The notes under the pieces: generated by a model | The model's database searches: none | Told to the model about the DNA's origin: nothing | The model's input: only the letters and a program-made list of their open reading frames with translations | In this document: positions 7,530 through 16,908 of the stretch, in pieces | Position numbering within the stretch: the stretch's first letter is position 1 | Layout: every line of letters starts with the position of its first letter | Position numbers and translations under genes: made by a program | NCBI RefSeq assembly: GCF_027923225.1 | Contig: NZ_BSDI01000019.1 | Span: forward strand, 153,600-217,599 | Origin: Phytohabitans aurantiacus | GTDB lineage: Bacteria > Actinomycetota > Actinomycetes > Mycobacteriales > Micromonosporaceae | Direction of reading: 5' to 3' | Length of the DNA: 64,000 nt

Positions 7530-9140
7530 TCAATGTTTCATGTTTGACTCGCGGACGGCTTCCAGTGCCAGCAGGGCCACATGCAGCGATAGACAGGACT
7601 CGACGGAGTCAAGATCCACTCGGAGGATGCGGGAGATGCGGGCCAGCCGCTCGTACAGGGCTGGGCGGGACAGGTGCGTCGCCGCGGCGGCCGCCGACTT
7701 GTTCCGCCCGCTGTCCAGGTACGCCCGCAGGGTGCCCAGCAGCTGCTCCTTCGGGTGCCGCGCGTCGTACGCCAGCAGCCCGCCCAGTTCACGCTCCACG
7801 AAGGTCTGTAGGCGCGGCTCGTCACGCAGCAGGTGCAGAAGGCCGGCCAGCCCCACGTGCGGGAGCCGGAAGACCGCGACGTCCCGCCGGTCGTGGCGAG
7901 CCGCGTCGGCCACCTGCCGGGCCTCGACGAGCGACCGCCGGGCGTCCCGCAGCTCCTCGACCCGCGATCCGGCGGCCACGATGACCGGCGGTGCCGCGGC
8001 ACCGCGTACCCGATCAAGCGCGACGGCGAACGCGGACAGTGCACGCTCCTCGTCACCGCGCAGCGCGACCAGCGCGCCCACGGCCGCTTCGTCCAGCGCG
8101 GAGGTCAGCCCGGTCAGCGACGCCTCGCGCAGCGCCTGGCCGACCGCCTCGGACAGGTCGCGCAGCCGCGCGGGCGGCACCGGCTCGTCGAGGCGGTGCC
8201 GCACCACGACCCCGACCAGCGGGTGGCGCTCCAGCGGCACGCCGAGCGCCCGCGCCCGCAGGGCGACCTCGTCGACCGGCCGGCTGTGGTCGAGCAGGAC
8301 GGTGAGCAGCGTGCGGTGCGCCTGGCGTTCGAGGCTCTCGGCGTCGCGGCGGATCAGCCGACCCAGCGCGAGCGTCGAAGCGGCCCGCTCCAGCAGGATC
8401 GACAGCCGCGTTGGCGGCGCCTCGGCACCGGGCCAGCGCAGCAGCAGCCGGCCCCAGTCCTGCCCGCGCGCGCCGACGGTCGTGACCAGCCAACCGGCGT
8501 CGTACGCGGTACGGCCGGCCGGCTGGATGCGCCGCGAGTGCTGCTCCCACCCGTCGAGCAGCAGTTCGGCGCTATCGCCAGCGGTGTCGTACGCGAGCAC
8601 CTGGCGGGACAGGTTCTCCAGCACCACCGGGCAGCCGGACAGCTCGGCCGCCTGGTGCAGGACCTCGGTCGGCTCGGCACCCTCGACGGACAGCTCGGTG
8701 AAGCGCTGGTGGATCTCCTCGGTCGCGCGCAGCTCGGTGAGCTGGGCGTCGACGATCAACGCGTGCACCGCCTCGGTGATCCGCACGAACGGCGTGGCGC
8801 GGCGCAACTCGATCAGCGGCAACCCGCGCCGTTCGGCCGCGGCTGCCATCACCTTGGGGACGCTACCGCTGTACCGCCGGCCAAGCTCCACGACCAGGCC
8901 CGCGACGCCGACGCCGGCCAGGTCCGCGATGAACGCGCGCAGCCCTTCGTCGTCGGCCGGCAGGCCGATGCCGGTGGTGAGCACCAGCTCACCGCCGCGC
9001 AGCAGCGTCGCGATGTCGGGCACCTCGGCCACGTGCACCCACCGCACCGGCCGATCCAGCGCGGAGCCGGCGGCCACGACACGCGGTTCGCCGTGCCGCA
9101 CCGGGTCCAGCGCGATGACCTCACGCACGGTAGGAAACAC
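7530..9140 (-). CDS. PucR-family transcriptional regulator
   Basis: 536 residues. The N-terminal part (about 1-125: TVREVIALDPVRHGEPRVVAAG, WVHVAEVPDIATLLRGGELVLTTG, here quoted in pieces) is the PucR purine-catabolism domain. The C-terminus (RAYLDSGRNKSAAAAATH, then LSRPALYERLARISRIL) is the PucR helix-turn-helix. Members regulate purine or amino acid catabolism and often sense a small metabolite. The target is not evident here; the aminotransferase at 1207-2529 is a possible one. The start is a GTG at 9140, five bases past the stop of the upstream methyltransferase gene, which indicates an operon. Confidence 0.88.
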   Translation of the reverse strand: MFPTVREVIALDPVRHGEPRVVAAGSALDRPVRWVHVAEVPDIATLLRGGELVLTTGIGLPADDEGLRAFIADLAGVGVAGLVVELGRRYSGSVPKVMAAAAERRGLPLIELRRATPFVRITEAVHALIVDAQLTELRATEEIHQRFTELSVEGAEPTEVLHQAAELSGCPVVLENLSRQVLAYDTAGDSAELLLDGWEQHSRRIQPAGRTAYDAGWLVTTVGARGQDWGRLLLRWPGAEAPPTRLSILLERAASTLALGRLIRRDAESLERQAHRTLLTVLLDHSRPVDEVALRARALGVPLERHPLVGVVVRHRLDEPVPPARLRDLSEAVGQALREASLTGLTSALDEAAVGALVALRGDEERALSAFAVALDRVRGAAAPPVIVAAGSRVEELRDARRSLVEARQVADAARHDRRDVAVFRLPHVGLAGLLHLLRDEPRLQTFVERELGGLLAYDARHPKEQLLGTLRAYLDSGRNKSAAAAATHLSRPALYERLARISRILRVDLDSVESCLSLHVALLALEAVRESNMKH

Positions 9141-9144
9141 GTGA

Positions 9145-9936
9145 TCAGTCTTCCCGACCCAGTTCCCAGAACGCGACCGCGGCGGCCGCGGCCACGTTCA
9201 GGGAGTCGACGCCGCGCCGCATCGGGATCACCACGCGCGCGTCGCTGGCCTCCATCGCGCGCCGGGTCAGCCCGGCGCCCTCCGCGCCGAAGAGCAGCGC
9301 CGCCCGCGCGCGCTGGTCGTGAGTCAGTCGCTGGATGGGTACCGCGTCCGGCGCGGGCGTCAGCGCCAGCAGCGTGAACCCGCTCTCCCGCACCAGCTCC
9401 AGCGCGTCCGGCCACGGCGACAGGGTCGCGTACGGCACCGCGAACACCTCGCCCATGCTGACCCGGACGCTGCGCCGGTACAGCGGGTCGGCGCAGGTGG
9501 GCGAGAGCAGCACCGCGTCGACGCCGAGCGCCGCGGCGCCCCGGAAGATCGCCCCGAGGTTGGTGTGGTTGTTGACGTCTTCGAGAACCACGACCCGGCG
9601 CGCCGCCGCGAGCACATCGGCCGCCGCCGGCGCCGCACGCCGGTGAAAAGACGCCAGCATGCCACGGTGTACGTGGAACCCGGTCACCTTCTCCAGCACG
9701 TCCTGGCTCGCGGCGTAGACCGGGGCGTCGCCGAGGTCGGCGATCTGCCCGACGCGTTTCTCGTCGACCAGGTAGGACCTCGGCTGGTACCCGGCTCGCA
9801 GCGCGCGCCGCAGCACCAGCTCGCCCTCGGCGATGAAGAGCCCGTGCGGCGGCTCCCAGCGGGTGCGCAGCTCGACGTCGGTGAGCGCGCGATAGTCGGC
9901 GATCCGCTCGTCGTGCGGATCGGTAATCAGCTCCAC
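9145..9936 (-). CDS. TrmH/SpoU-family RNA 2'-O-methyltransferase
   Basis: 263 residues. An N-terminal substrate-binding domain (FIAEGELVLRRALRAGY) is followed by the SPOUT knot: VVVLEDVNNHTNLGAIFRGA (motif 1), LLFGAEGAGLTRRAM (motif 2) and IPMRRGVDSLNVAAAAAVA (motif 3). The enzyme uses SAM to methylate a ribose in rRNA or tRNA. The target base cannot be told from sequence. The GTG at 9936 follows GGGAG. It lies immediately upstream of pucR. Confidence 0.9.
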   Translation of the reverse strand: MELITDPHDERIADYRALTDVELRTRWEPPHGLFIAEGELVLRRALRAGYQPRSYLVDEKRVGQIADLGDAPVYAASQDVLEKVTGFHVHRGMLASFHRRAAPAAADVLAAARRVVVLEDVNNHTNLGAIFRGAAALGVDAVLLSPTCADPLYRRSVRVSMGEVFAVPYATLSPWPDALELVRESGFTLLALTPAPDAVPIQRLTHDQRARAALLFGAEGAGLTRRAMEASDARVVIPMRRGVDSLNVAAAAAVAFWELGRED

Positions 9937-9955
9937 ACGGGGATTCTCCCCTGGG

Positions 9956-10717
9956 TCAGTGGGTCAGGGGGTGGACGGCGGCGCGGGCGGCCACCGCGCG
10001 GGCGCCGGTCGCCGCGGCCGCCTCGGCGGAGGCGCCGCGGCGCGGGGCCGGCACGAGGTGGCCAGCGCTCCAGGCCATCCCGATGCCGGCGGCCAGCACG
10101 AAGATCGCCCCAACCGTCTGGAGCGGACCGACCAGCAGCCCGCCCACGCCCAGCATCGGGCCGGCCACCATCAGCATCAGGCCGTCCGCCTTGGAAAACA
10201 GCTTCGAGCGGGCCACCGCCCAGCCGGCGAGCACCCAGCCGAGGCTGTAGACGCCGGCACCCGCCAGCGCGAGGCGGCGCGCGTCCCAGTCGTACACCGC
10301 CGTGTCGGGCGGCAGCGCGGCGAACGGGAGCAGCAGCGCGATACCCGTCAGGCCGATCAGGAGCCCGGCCGCCGCGCTGCGCCGGCTCCGCGCGGCCGCG
10401 AGCAGGCAGGCGATGGCGAGCAGCGCCACCACCCCGAGCCAGGTCGCCACCACCCAGCCGATCAGGTGCGGGAGCCGGCCGTTGGCCAGGTACGGCGCCG
10501 GTCCGCCGCCGTCCATCCGGCCGAACGTGACCCCGCCGAAGACCACCGCGTACGCGGGAAGTGTCCACATGAGCACGCGGCCGAGACGGCGTACCGACCA
10601 CGCCCACGTCACGTTGGTGGGCGGGCCGTCGGATGTATGTGGTTCGGATGTATGTGGTGCGGTGCGGTGTGCCTTCGTCGGACCGGCCGGGCGGGTGAAT
10701 TTCGCCGTTTTAGTCAT
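9956..10717 (-). CDS. multi-pass membrane protein of unknown function
   Basis: 253 residues from the ATG at 10717 (MTKTAKFTRPAGPTK); an in-frame start lies further upstream. A hydrophilic N-terminus with the small repeat SEPHTSDGP (from a 13-bp direct repeat, ACATACATCCGA-like) is followed by about five hydrophobic segments, including WVVATWLGVVALLAIACLL and GAIFVLAAGIGMAW. No family was recognised. It lies 19 bp from the methyltransferase gene start on the same strand and behind a hairpin at 10754-10801. Confidence 0.65.
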   Translation of the reverse strand: MTKTAKFTRPAGPTKAHRTAPHTSEPHTSDGPPTNVTWAWSVRRLGRVLMWTLPAYAVVFGGVTFGRMDGGGPAPYLANGRLPHLIGWVVATWLGVVALLAIACLLAAARSRRSAAAGLLIGLTGIALLLPFAALPPDTAVYDWDARRLALAGAGVYSLGWVLAGWAVARSKLFSKADGLMLMVAGPMLGVGGLLVGPLQTVGAIFVLAAGIGMAWSAGHLVPAPRRGASAEAAAATGARAVAARAAVHPLTH

Positions 10718-10753
10718 GGGCAGGCAGCCCTTCGCAAGGCCGGAAACGCACCG

Positions 10754-10801
10754 GCGCCCCGGCACCACCTGATCTGTTGATCGTGGCAGGTGCCGGGGCG
10801 C
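10754..10801 (-). terminator. hairpin terminator after the SPFH gene
   Basis: Arms GCGCCCCGGCACC (10754-10766) and its complement (10789-10801) give a perfect 13-bp stem with a 22-base loop that itself holds GATC-TGTT-GATC. It sits 21 bp past the stop of the SPFH gene. Confidence 0.65.
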
Positions 10802-10822
10802 GATGTGGACGGTTCTAGCTTT

Positions 10823-11926
10823 TCAGGCCTGCTCGCGGGCGGTGCTGTCCTCGGTACCGAGAAGGCTCGACGGCGATACCGGCTCGGGCGCCGGCAGCCC
10901 GCGCGGCGCGCCGCCACCCACCTGCTGTTCGGCTTCCTTCACCTCGTCCTGGATCTCGCGCGCCGCGTCGGCGGCCGCCTGCGCCGCCTCCGCGGCCTCG
11001 CGCTCGACGGCGCCGGCGTCCAGCGAGGCCGCCGGCTTGTCGTCGGCCATGCCCGCCAGGCCACCGAGCGCGCCGCCGAGCCCTTCCAGGGCTCGGGTCA
11101 GCTCAGCGGGTACGACCCAGATCTTGTTCGCCGTGCCGTTGGCGATCTGGGGCAGCGCTTGGAGGTACTGGTACGCGAGCACCTTCTGGCTCGGGTTGGC
11201 GGTGTGGATCGCGTCGAACACGGTGCGGATCGCCTTGGCCTGGCCCTCGGCCTGCAGGATGCGCGACTGCCGATCACCGTCGGCGCGCAGCACGGCGGCC
11301 TGCTTGTCACCCTCGGCGTTCAGGATCTGCGCCTGCTTGTGGCCCTCGGCGGTGAGGATCGTCGCCCGCCGCTCGCGCTCGGCGCGCATCTGCTTCTCCA
11401 TCGAGTCGCGGATGCTCGGCGGCGGCTCGATGGCCTTGATCTCCACCCGGGTCACCTTGACGCCCCAGCGGCCGGTCGTCTCGTCGAGTACGCCCGACAG
11501 GTGCCGGTTGATCTCTTCGCGGCTGGTGAGCGCCTTCTCCAGGTCGAGGGAGCCGATCACGTTACGCAGCGTCGTGACGGTGAGCTGCTCGATGGCCTGC
11601 AGGAAGTTGGCGATCTCGTACGTCGCCTTCACCGGGTCGATCACCTTGAAGTACAGGACGGTGTCGATCGAGACCACGAGGTTGTCCGAGGTGATCACCG
11701 GCTGCGGCGGGAAGCTGACCACCTGCTCACGCAGGTCGACCTTCGTGCGTACCGAGTCGACGAACGGCACCAGCACGTTGAGGCCAGGCCGCAGCGTCCG
11801 CTGGTACTTGCCGAGCCGCTCAACCACGAAGTTGCGCTGCTGCGGCACGATCCGCACCGCTCTGATCAACGTAATAGCCACAAAGAGTGCGACCACCGCG
11901 ACGATGACCGCGATCACTAATTCCAT
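10823..11926 (-). CDS. SPFH/Band 7 membrane protein (QmcA/paraslipin-like)
   Basis: 367 residues. One N-terminal membrane anchor (MELVIAVIVAVVALFVAITL) precedes the SPFH domain (RIVPQQRNFVVERLGKYQ to about residue 200). A long helical region rich in Ala/Glu follows (AEGDKQAAVLRADGD, QSRILQAEGQAKA), and then a flexible tail. SPFH proteins form large ring or cage oligomers in membrane microdomains and often associate with FtsH. The NfeD gene 30 bp upstream is its usual partner. AAAGGAA provides the ribosome site. Confidence 0.9.
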   Translation of the reverse strand: MELVIAVIVAVVALFVAITLIRAVRIVPQQRNFVVERLGKYQRTLRPGLNVLVPFVDSVRTKVDLREQVVSFPPQPVITSDNLVVSIDTVLYFKVIDPVKATYEIANFLQAIEQLTVTTLRNVIGSLDLEKALTSREEINRHLSGVLDETTGRWGVKVTRVEIKAIEPPPSIRDSMEKQMRAERERRATILTAEGHKQAQILNAEGDKQAAVLRADGDRQSRILQAEGQAKAIRTVFDAIHTANPSQKVLAYQYLQALPQIANGTANKIWVVPAELTRALEGLGGALGGLAGMADDKPAASLDAGAVEREAAEAAQAAADAAREIQDEVKEAEQQVGGGAPRGLPAPEPVSPSSLLGTEDSTAREQA

Positions 11927-11956
11927 GCCCGTGTTCCTTTCCCCGAAGGGCCCCGA

Positions 11957-12394
11957 TCAGATGTCCCGCCACACCATTGCCGTGGCGCCCCGCACCTCTA
12001 TGACCCGCACCCGCTCTCCCGCTTCGAGCACCTGGGTGCCGTCGTACGCGCGAGCGCTCCACAGTTCACCGTCGATCTTGACCAGGCCGTGGTCGGCGTC
12101 GACCTGCTCCAGTACCAGGCCGGTCGCGCCCTCGATGGCCTCGACTCCCATCGGCGTGTCGCCCGACTCCAGCGCCGACTGCCGGTGTCGCTTGATCACT
12201 GGCCGGACGGCGAGCAAAGCGAGGGCGGACACCACCGCGAAGACGATGGCCTGTACAGCCACGCCAGCTCCGAGCGCCGCGGCGATGGCCGCGGCGAAGG
12301 CGCCCGACGAAAGCATGATCAAGACGAACGTAAACGTGAACATCTCGGCGACCGCGAGCACAACGCCCAGAACGATCCAGAGAACTACATCCAC
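11957..12394 (-). CDS. NfeD-family membrane protein
   Basis: 145 residues: two or three membrane helices (WIVLGVVLAVAEMFTFTFVL, AIVFAVVSALALLAV) followed by a C-terminal OB-fold (GLVLEQVDADHGLVKIDGELWSARA to VRGATAM). This short NfeD form partners SPFH proteins. The start is GTG, with CACGAT six bases upstream and no clear ribosome site, so the operon transcript may be leaderless. It is the first gene of the NfeD-SPFH operon. Confidence 0.88.
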   Translation of the reverse strand: MDVVLWIVLGVVLAVAEMFTFTFVLIMLSSGAFAAAIAAALGAGVAVQAIVFAVVSALALLAVRPVIKRHRQSALESGDTPMGVEAIEGATGLVLEQVDADHGLVKIDGELWSARAYDGTQVLEAGERVRVIEVRGATAMVWRDI

Positions 12395-12491
12395 ACCACG
12401 ATCGTGTCACGCTCGCGCACGTACAGCGAGCAGCGGAACGGTAACGTCGGCGGTCCGAGCGCGTTGACTCCTATCAGGGAGGTTTTCAATC

Positions 12492-13811
12492 GTGTCGTTG
12501 CTGCCTTCGTTGCTGCCCGCGACCGCCCGTCAGGTCGACGTGCTCGTGGCCGAGGCCCAGGCGGCCGGGCGGGCGCCGTCGCTGGTGGCGGGCGTGGTGC
12601 GGGACGGGAAGCTGGAGCACTTCACCGGCGCCGGCGAGCACCCGCACCCCGACGCCGGGGTGCAGTACCGCATCGGCTCGATCTCCAAGACCATGACCGC
12701 CACCCTGGTCATGCAGCTGCGCGACGAGGGCCGGCTCGCGCTCGACGACCTGCTGTACCGGCACCTGCCCGGCACGCCCGTCGGCGGCGTGACGCTGCGC
12801 CAGCTGCTCGGGCACGCCGCCGGTCTCCAGCGCGAGCCGGACAGCCCCGGGTGGTGGGAGCGCACCGAGGGCAGCGACGTCGACACGCTGCTGGCCGGGC
12901 TGACCGCCGACAAGCTCGCTTTCCCGCCGCACCGCACGTACCACTACTCCAACCTGGCGTACGGGCTGCTCGGCGCGGTGCTGGAACGCATCACCGGGCG
13001 GCGTTGGATCGAGCTGCTCACCGACCGGCTGCTCGGGCCGCTCGGCATGAACCGCACCACGTACCACCCGGAGGAGCCGTTCGCGCGCGGGTACGTCGTG
13101 CACCCGTGGCACGGCACGCTGCACGAGGAGCCGCGCACCGACACCGGTGCCATGGCGCCCGCAGGGCAGCTCTGGTCGACGGCGACCGACCTGGCCAAGT
13201 GGGCCGCGTTCCTCGCCGACCCGTCGCCCGACCTGCTCGCCCCCGAGACGCTCACCGAGATGTGCGCGCCGGTCGTGATGAGCGACCTCGACTCGTGGAC
13301 CTCCGGCCACGGCCTGGGCCCGGAGCTGTACCGGGTCGGCGAGCGCGTACTGGTCGGGCACGGCGGCTCGATGCCGGGGTACGTGTCCTCGCTGGTCGTG
13401 CACCGGCCGTCCCGTACGGGCGTGGTGGTCTACGCCAACGCGTACGGTGTACCGCTGGCCGTGGGCCGGTCGATCATCACGACCGTGCTCGACAGCGAGC
13501 CGACCCCGGCCGCGCCCGCCTGGCGGCCGTCGGCGCCGCCGCCTCCCGAGGCGGCCGAGCTGTGCGGGCAGTGGTGGTGGATGGGGCTGGCGCACGAAAC
13601 GTCCTGGGACGGTGCCGCAGGTGAGCTGGTGATGGTGCGCGGTGGGCGAACGGCGTGGCGGTTCGCGCCGGCCGGGGCCGATCAGTGGCGTGGCCGGTCG
13701 GGCACCAACGACGGCGAGACGCTACGCGTGCGGCGCGGTGCGAATGGTGCCGTCGAAGCACTAGATATCGCGACATTCGTGTTCAGTCGTGATCCACACC
13801 GGCTTGCCTGA
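12492..13811 (+). CDS. serine hydrolase, beta-lactamase/class C-like
   Basis: 439 residues with the penicillin-binding-protein triad: SISK (63-66) with the nucleophile Ser63, YSN in HYSNLAYGLLG near residue 155, and HGG in LVGHGGSMPGYVSSLVV. A C-terminal extra domain (about 340-439) resembles the lipocalin-like tail seen in some of these enzymes. There is no signal peptide, so it may act in the cytoplasm or use a non-classical route. Members are esterases, D-peptidases or beta-lactamases. The GTG start at 12492 follows GGGAGG. Confidence 0.88.
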   Translation: MSLLPSLLPATARQVDVLVAEAQAAGRAPSLVAGVVRDGKLEHFTGAGEHPHPDAGVQYRIGSISKTMTATLVMQLRDEGRLALDDLLYRHLPGTPVGGVTLRQLLGHAAGLQREPDSPGWWERTEGSDVDTLLAGLTADKLAFPPHRTYHYSNLAYGLLGAVLERITGRRWIELLTDRLLGPLGMNRTTYHPEEPFARGYVVHPWHGTLHEEPRTDTGAMAPAGQLWSTATDLAKWAAFLADPSPDLLAPETLTEMCAPVVMSDLDSWTSGHGLGPELYRVGERVLVGHGGSMPGYVSSLVVHRPSRTGVVVYANAYGVPLAVGRSIITTVLDSEPTPAAPAWRPSAPPPPEAAELCGQWWWMGLAHETSWDGAAGELVMVRGGRTAWRFAPAGADQWRGRSGTNDGETLRVRRGANGAVEALDIATFVFSRDPHRLA

Positions 13812-13883
13812 GTTTAAGGCTTTCAGCTGATCCACAGGTTCACCACAGTAACCGTCCAGGGTGGCCCACCATGCTTACGTGGC

Positions 13884-14366
13884 ATGAAGATGAACGCTCA
13901 ACCAAGCGTAGTCGCCCGTCGTACCGTGCTGGCCGCCGGCGCCGTCGGTACGGTCGGTCTGGTGGCGGCGTGCGGGTCCGACGATTCGGGTGACTCCGCC
14001 TCCACCTCGTCCGGTTCCACCACCCCCACCGCGGCGGCACCGTCCGCCTCGTCGTCCGCCGACTCCGGCTCGACCGGCTCGAACGCGCTCGCCAGCACCA
14101 GCGAAATTCCCGTCGGCAGCGGCAAGATCTTCGAAGACGAGAAGGTCGTCATCACCCAGCCCACCGAGGGTGACTTCAAGTGCTTCAGCGCCGTCTGCAC
14201 GCACCAGGGCTGTCTGGTGTCCAAGGTCGACAGTGACGCCATCACGTGTACGTGCCACCAGAGCACGTTCTCGCTGAAGGACGGCTCGGTACTGGGTGGT
14301 CCCGCGAAGTCGGCCCTGCCCGCGGCCGACATCACCGTGAGCGGCACGAGCATCAGCCTCGCGTAG
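13884..14366 (+). CDS. Rieske [2Fe-2S] lipoprotein
   Basis: 160 residues with a Tat-type start (RRTVLAAG, residues 12-19) and lipobox ending LVAAC (Cys30). A Ser/Thr/Ala-rich linker leads to a small Rieske domain with CTHQGC and CTCHQSTF, giving the two Cys and two His ligands of the cluster. It is an electron-transfer protein anchored on the outer face of the membrane and folded before export. It stands alone between a serine hydrolase and DUF3097, so its redox partner is unknown. Confidence 0.92.
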   Translation: MKMNAQPSVVARRTVLAAGAVGTVGLVAACGSDDSGDSASTSSGSTTPTAAAPSASSSADSGSTGSNALASTSEIPVGSGKIFEDEKVVITQPTEGDFKCFSAVCTHQGCLVSKVDSDAITCTCHQSTFSLKDGSVLGGPAKSALPAADITVSGTSISLA

Positions 14367-14369
14367 CCC

Positions 14370-15200
14370 TCAGGAGGGCGTCTCCGGGACGGTGACGAAG
14401 TCGATGAGGCGCTCCATCGCGTTGATCAGCGGCGTTTCCACATCGTGGTACGAGTTCACTGTGGACAGGATGCGCCGCCACATGTCGGCCGGTTGCGCCA
14501 CCCCCAGTGCCCGGCAGACGCCCTCCTTCCACGGCTGACCCGGCGGGATCACCGGCCACTCCCGCAGACCCAGCCGCGCCGGCTTCACCGCCTGCCAGAC
14601 ATCCACATACGGATGCCCGGTCACCAGTACGTCCGGCGAGGTGACCGCCGCCACGATCCGGCTCTCCTTCGAGCCCGCGACGAGGTGGTCGACCAGTACG
14701 CCCAGCCGGCGCCGCGGTCCCGGTGAGAAGTCCCGTACCGCCGCGGCGAGCTCGTCGATGCCGTCCAGCGGCTCGACCACCACGCCCTCGATGCGCAGGT
14801 CGTCGCCCCAGATCCGTTCCACCAGAGCGGCGTCGTGTATGCCCTCCACCCAGATCCGGCTCGCCTTCGCGACCTGCGCGCGTACGCCGTCTACGGCGAT
14901 CGAGCCGGAAGCGGTGCGCTTGCGGGTTTCCTTCTGTGTCTCGGACGGCCGGCGCAGCGTCACCGGCTGGCCGTCGAGCAGAAACGCGGCCGGTTCCAGG
15001 GGAAAGTTTCGCCGCTTGCCGTGCCGGTCCTCCAGCACCACCGCGCCGTACTCGAACCCCACCACCGCACCGCAGAACCCCGAGTCGGCGTCCTCCACCA
15101 CGAGGTCGACCTCGGCGTCGACCTCCGGAATCGTCTTGCGCCGGCGTACACCCTGCTGTCGTCCGGGCAGATTGCCAGCGAGCACGTCCTCCCCATACAT
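14370..15200 (-). CDS. DUF3097-family protein
   Basis: 276 residues from the ATG at 15200, which has TAGCGT seven bases upstream on the minus strand (leaderless). The sequence begins MYGEDVLAGNLPGRQQGVRRR and contains KASRIWVEGIHDAALVERIWG and VLVDHLVAGSKESRIV. The latter two recall the TOPRIM-like core of DUF3097 proteins, which are conserved in actinomycetes. The role is unknown. It is divergent from the gene at 15289 and ends four bases after the Rieske gene (convergent). Confidence 0.85.
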   Translation of the reverse strand: MYGEDVLAGNLPGRQQGVRRRKTIPEVDAEVDLVVEDADSGFCGAVVGFEYGAVVLEDRHGKRRNFPLEPAAFLLDGQPVTLRRPSETQKETRKRTASGSIAVDGVRAQVAKASRIWVEGIHDAALVERIWGDDLRIEGVVVEPLDGIDELAAAVRDFSPGPRRRLGVLVDHLVAGSKESRIVAAVTSPDVLVTGHPYVDVWQAVKPARLGLREWPVIPPGQPWKEGVCRALGVAQPADMWRRILSTVNSYHDVETPLINAMERLIDFVTVPETPS

Positions 15201-15276
15201 GAATCGGACGCTAGCGCCGTGGGTACGCCGGACCACGCAGACGCGCCGCAACCGAGACAGGGCAGCGGGCAGCACG

Positions 15277-15282
15277 TACTCT
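15277..15282 (+). promoter_or_regulatory. -10 element of a leaderless promoter
   Basis: TACTCT, six bases, then ATG at 15289, with no ribosome site. Confidence 0.5.
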
Positions 15283-15288
15283 TGCCGC

Positions 15289-16074
15289 ATGTTCCCCGCA
15301 GCAGCGGCGACGTTGGCGGCGCGCCGGTCCAGCCGGTTCGTCGCGTGGGTTCGTGCGTGGCGCGCCGGATTGGTGCCGTACGACGAGGTCGCCGACGAAA
15401 TCGCCGGAGACGAGGAGCACCTGGTCGCCGACGCACCAGGCACGTGGACAGACGTGCCGCTCGGTGACGCCCTCCCGGCACTGTCCAAGTTGAGCCCCGA
15501 CGACATCCGGCTCGCGCTGCCCGCCCCCGGCGACCCGCGCGGCCTGCCGGTCCACGGGCCGTTCACGGGCGCGGCGCTCATCGCCGGCGAAGCCGTCGTG
15601 GCGCGCGGCCTGGGTTTCATCCCCGAGGTGCGCAGTCACACGTCCGGCTCCGGCGTGACGTTCGAGACCGTGCTCTGGCGCGTGTACCCGCTGCCCGACG
15701 CCCCACTGCCCGCCGGCGATCCCACCGCCGCCGAGGCCGAAGCCGACCTGTCGGCCGCACTCGCCGAGGCCACCGCCGCCCTCACCCGGCTCGACGTGGC
15801 ACAGTGGCGCCCCGAGCTGGCCGGCGCCCTCGCCGCACTCCGCCGCCCCGACTCGGGTATCGACCTGCCGCCCGGCTTCGACCCGCGCGCCCGGCGCGTG
15901 TTCGCCCGAGCGAGCGTCCTCGACCGCGTGCTGGTACTGGCCGAGCACGCCGCGCCCGGCGGCGCCGTCAACGGCTACGAGGCCCAACAACGCGACGCCG
16001 CCCTGCGCCCGTTGACAACGGCGTGCCGCCGCGCTCTGGTAGCCGCCTGCAACTCCCCCTTACGCCCCGAATAA
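15289..16074 (+). CDS. conserved actinobacterial protein of unknown function
   Basis: 261 residues, no signal or membrane segment. The C-terminal half is Ala/Leu-rich and probably helical. Recognisable stretches such as DAPGTWTDVPLGDALPALSKL and FRARSVLDRVL-like helices do not point me to a known family. It is divergent from DUF3097 with a leaderless start and is followed by R1 copy A. Confidence 0.65.
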   Translation: MFPAAAATLAARRSSRFVAWVRAWRAGLVPYDEVADEIAGDEEHLVADAPGTWTDVPLGDALPALSKLSPDDIRLALPAPGDPRGLPVHGPFTGAALIAGEAVVARGLGFIPEVRSHTSGSGVTFETVLWRVYPLPDAPLPAGDPTAAEAEADLSAALAEATAALTRLDVAQWRPELAGALAALRRPDSGIDLPPGFDPRARRVFARASVLDRVLVLAEHAAPGGAVNGYEAQQRDAALRPLTTACRRALVAACNSPLRPE

Positions 16075-16093
16075 CCCCCCTTTTCTTTTCGTC

Positions 16094-16170
16094 GATCAAG
16101 GGCAAATGCACGTGCTTTGATCTCATTTCCGCGTGCATTTGCCCTTGATCCATGCAATCGCCCTTGATCG
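16094..16170 (+). repeat. R1 repeat copy A (77 bp, complete)
   Basis: Left arm GATCAAGGGCAAATGCACG (16094-16112) and right arm (16132-16150) are perfect 19-base inverted repeats around a 19-base core. The 20-base tail 16151-16170 repeats the right arm in direct orientation. It lies between codirectional genes and is the cleanest copy of the family. Confidence 0.9.
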
Positions 16171-16246
16171 CGATCGCTATCGCACGTCGCGCCGCCATCA
16201 ATTCGGGGGCAGCGCGCCAGCGCTTCCGTGTGCTATCAATCAGGCC

Positions 16247-16771
16247 GTGCCGTTTCACGCCTTCACCGACGAGACAAAAGAACGCCGCTACGTCATGGTC
16301 GCGGCGATTCTCGCGCCATCGCACCTATCGACGGCACGCAGCGCGATGAGATCACTTATCCTCCCCCGACAGCGCCGCATCCACCTACACAAAGAGAGCG
16401 ATGCGCGACGCAAGCAGATCCTCGACGCCGTCGTCGCGTTCGGGACACGGGCAATCGTGTACGACGGTGGTCGCTTCGGCGGCCGATACAAGGCGGCACG
16501 CGACGCCTGTCTCGCCCGGATGGTGACAGACCTGGTCGCCCTAGGTGTCGAACGCTTCGTCCTCGAAACCGAGGAAGGCACGCTGAAAAGCGACCGCCGC
16601 TTGATCAGCGGTCTGCTTCGCGACGCCGGATCACAACTGCCCTTCTACCATCTGCTCGCTAAAGAGGAATGCCTGCTCGGCGTTCCGGACGCTATCGCAT
16701 GGTCCTGGGCGCGCGGTGGTCATTGGCGAAGGCGCGTCGAGGAAATCGTGGACGATGTCAGAAGGGCCTGA
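16247..16771 (+). CDS. DUF3800-like protein
   Basis: 174 residues from the GTG at 16247. It begins VPFHAFTDETKERRYVMVAA, with the early FTDE acidic motif and RRYVMVAAIL strand typical of the DUF3800 RNase H-like fold. It continues with LETEEGTLKSDRRL and ends with GVPDAIAWSWARGGHW. DUF3800 proteins are scattered singletons often near mobile or defence genes; the activity is unproven. AT content is slightly higher than its neighbours, which together with the flanking R1 copy hints at later acquisition. Confidence 0.6.
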   Translation: MPFHAFTDETKERRYVMVAAILAPSHLSTARSAMRSLILPRQRRIHLHKESDARRKQILDAVVAFGTRAIVYDGGRFGGRYKAARDACLARMVTDLVALGVERFVLETEEGTLKSDRRLISGLLRDAGSQLPFYHLLAKEECLLGVPDAIAWSWARGGHWRRRVEEIVDDVRRA

Positions 16772-16908
16772 CTCTGGAAAGCGCCCCGGAAAGCGCGAAA
16801 CCCGGCCCGCCCACCGTCCGGAAGGCTACCGGGTTCACTTCCAAGCGCTACTGCACTTGGCTCCTCAAAGCTAACCCACCCAACGACCACCGTCAAGGCG
16901 ACACCGGA

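Noticed and set aside
16799..16835. AACCCGG/CCGGGTT hairpin as a terminator between 16771 and 16909
   Set aside because: Only seven pairs with a loop over twenty bases and no U-tract; too weak to call.
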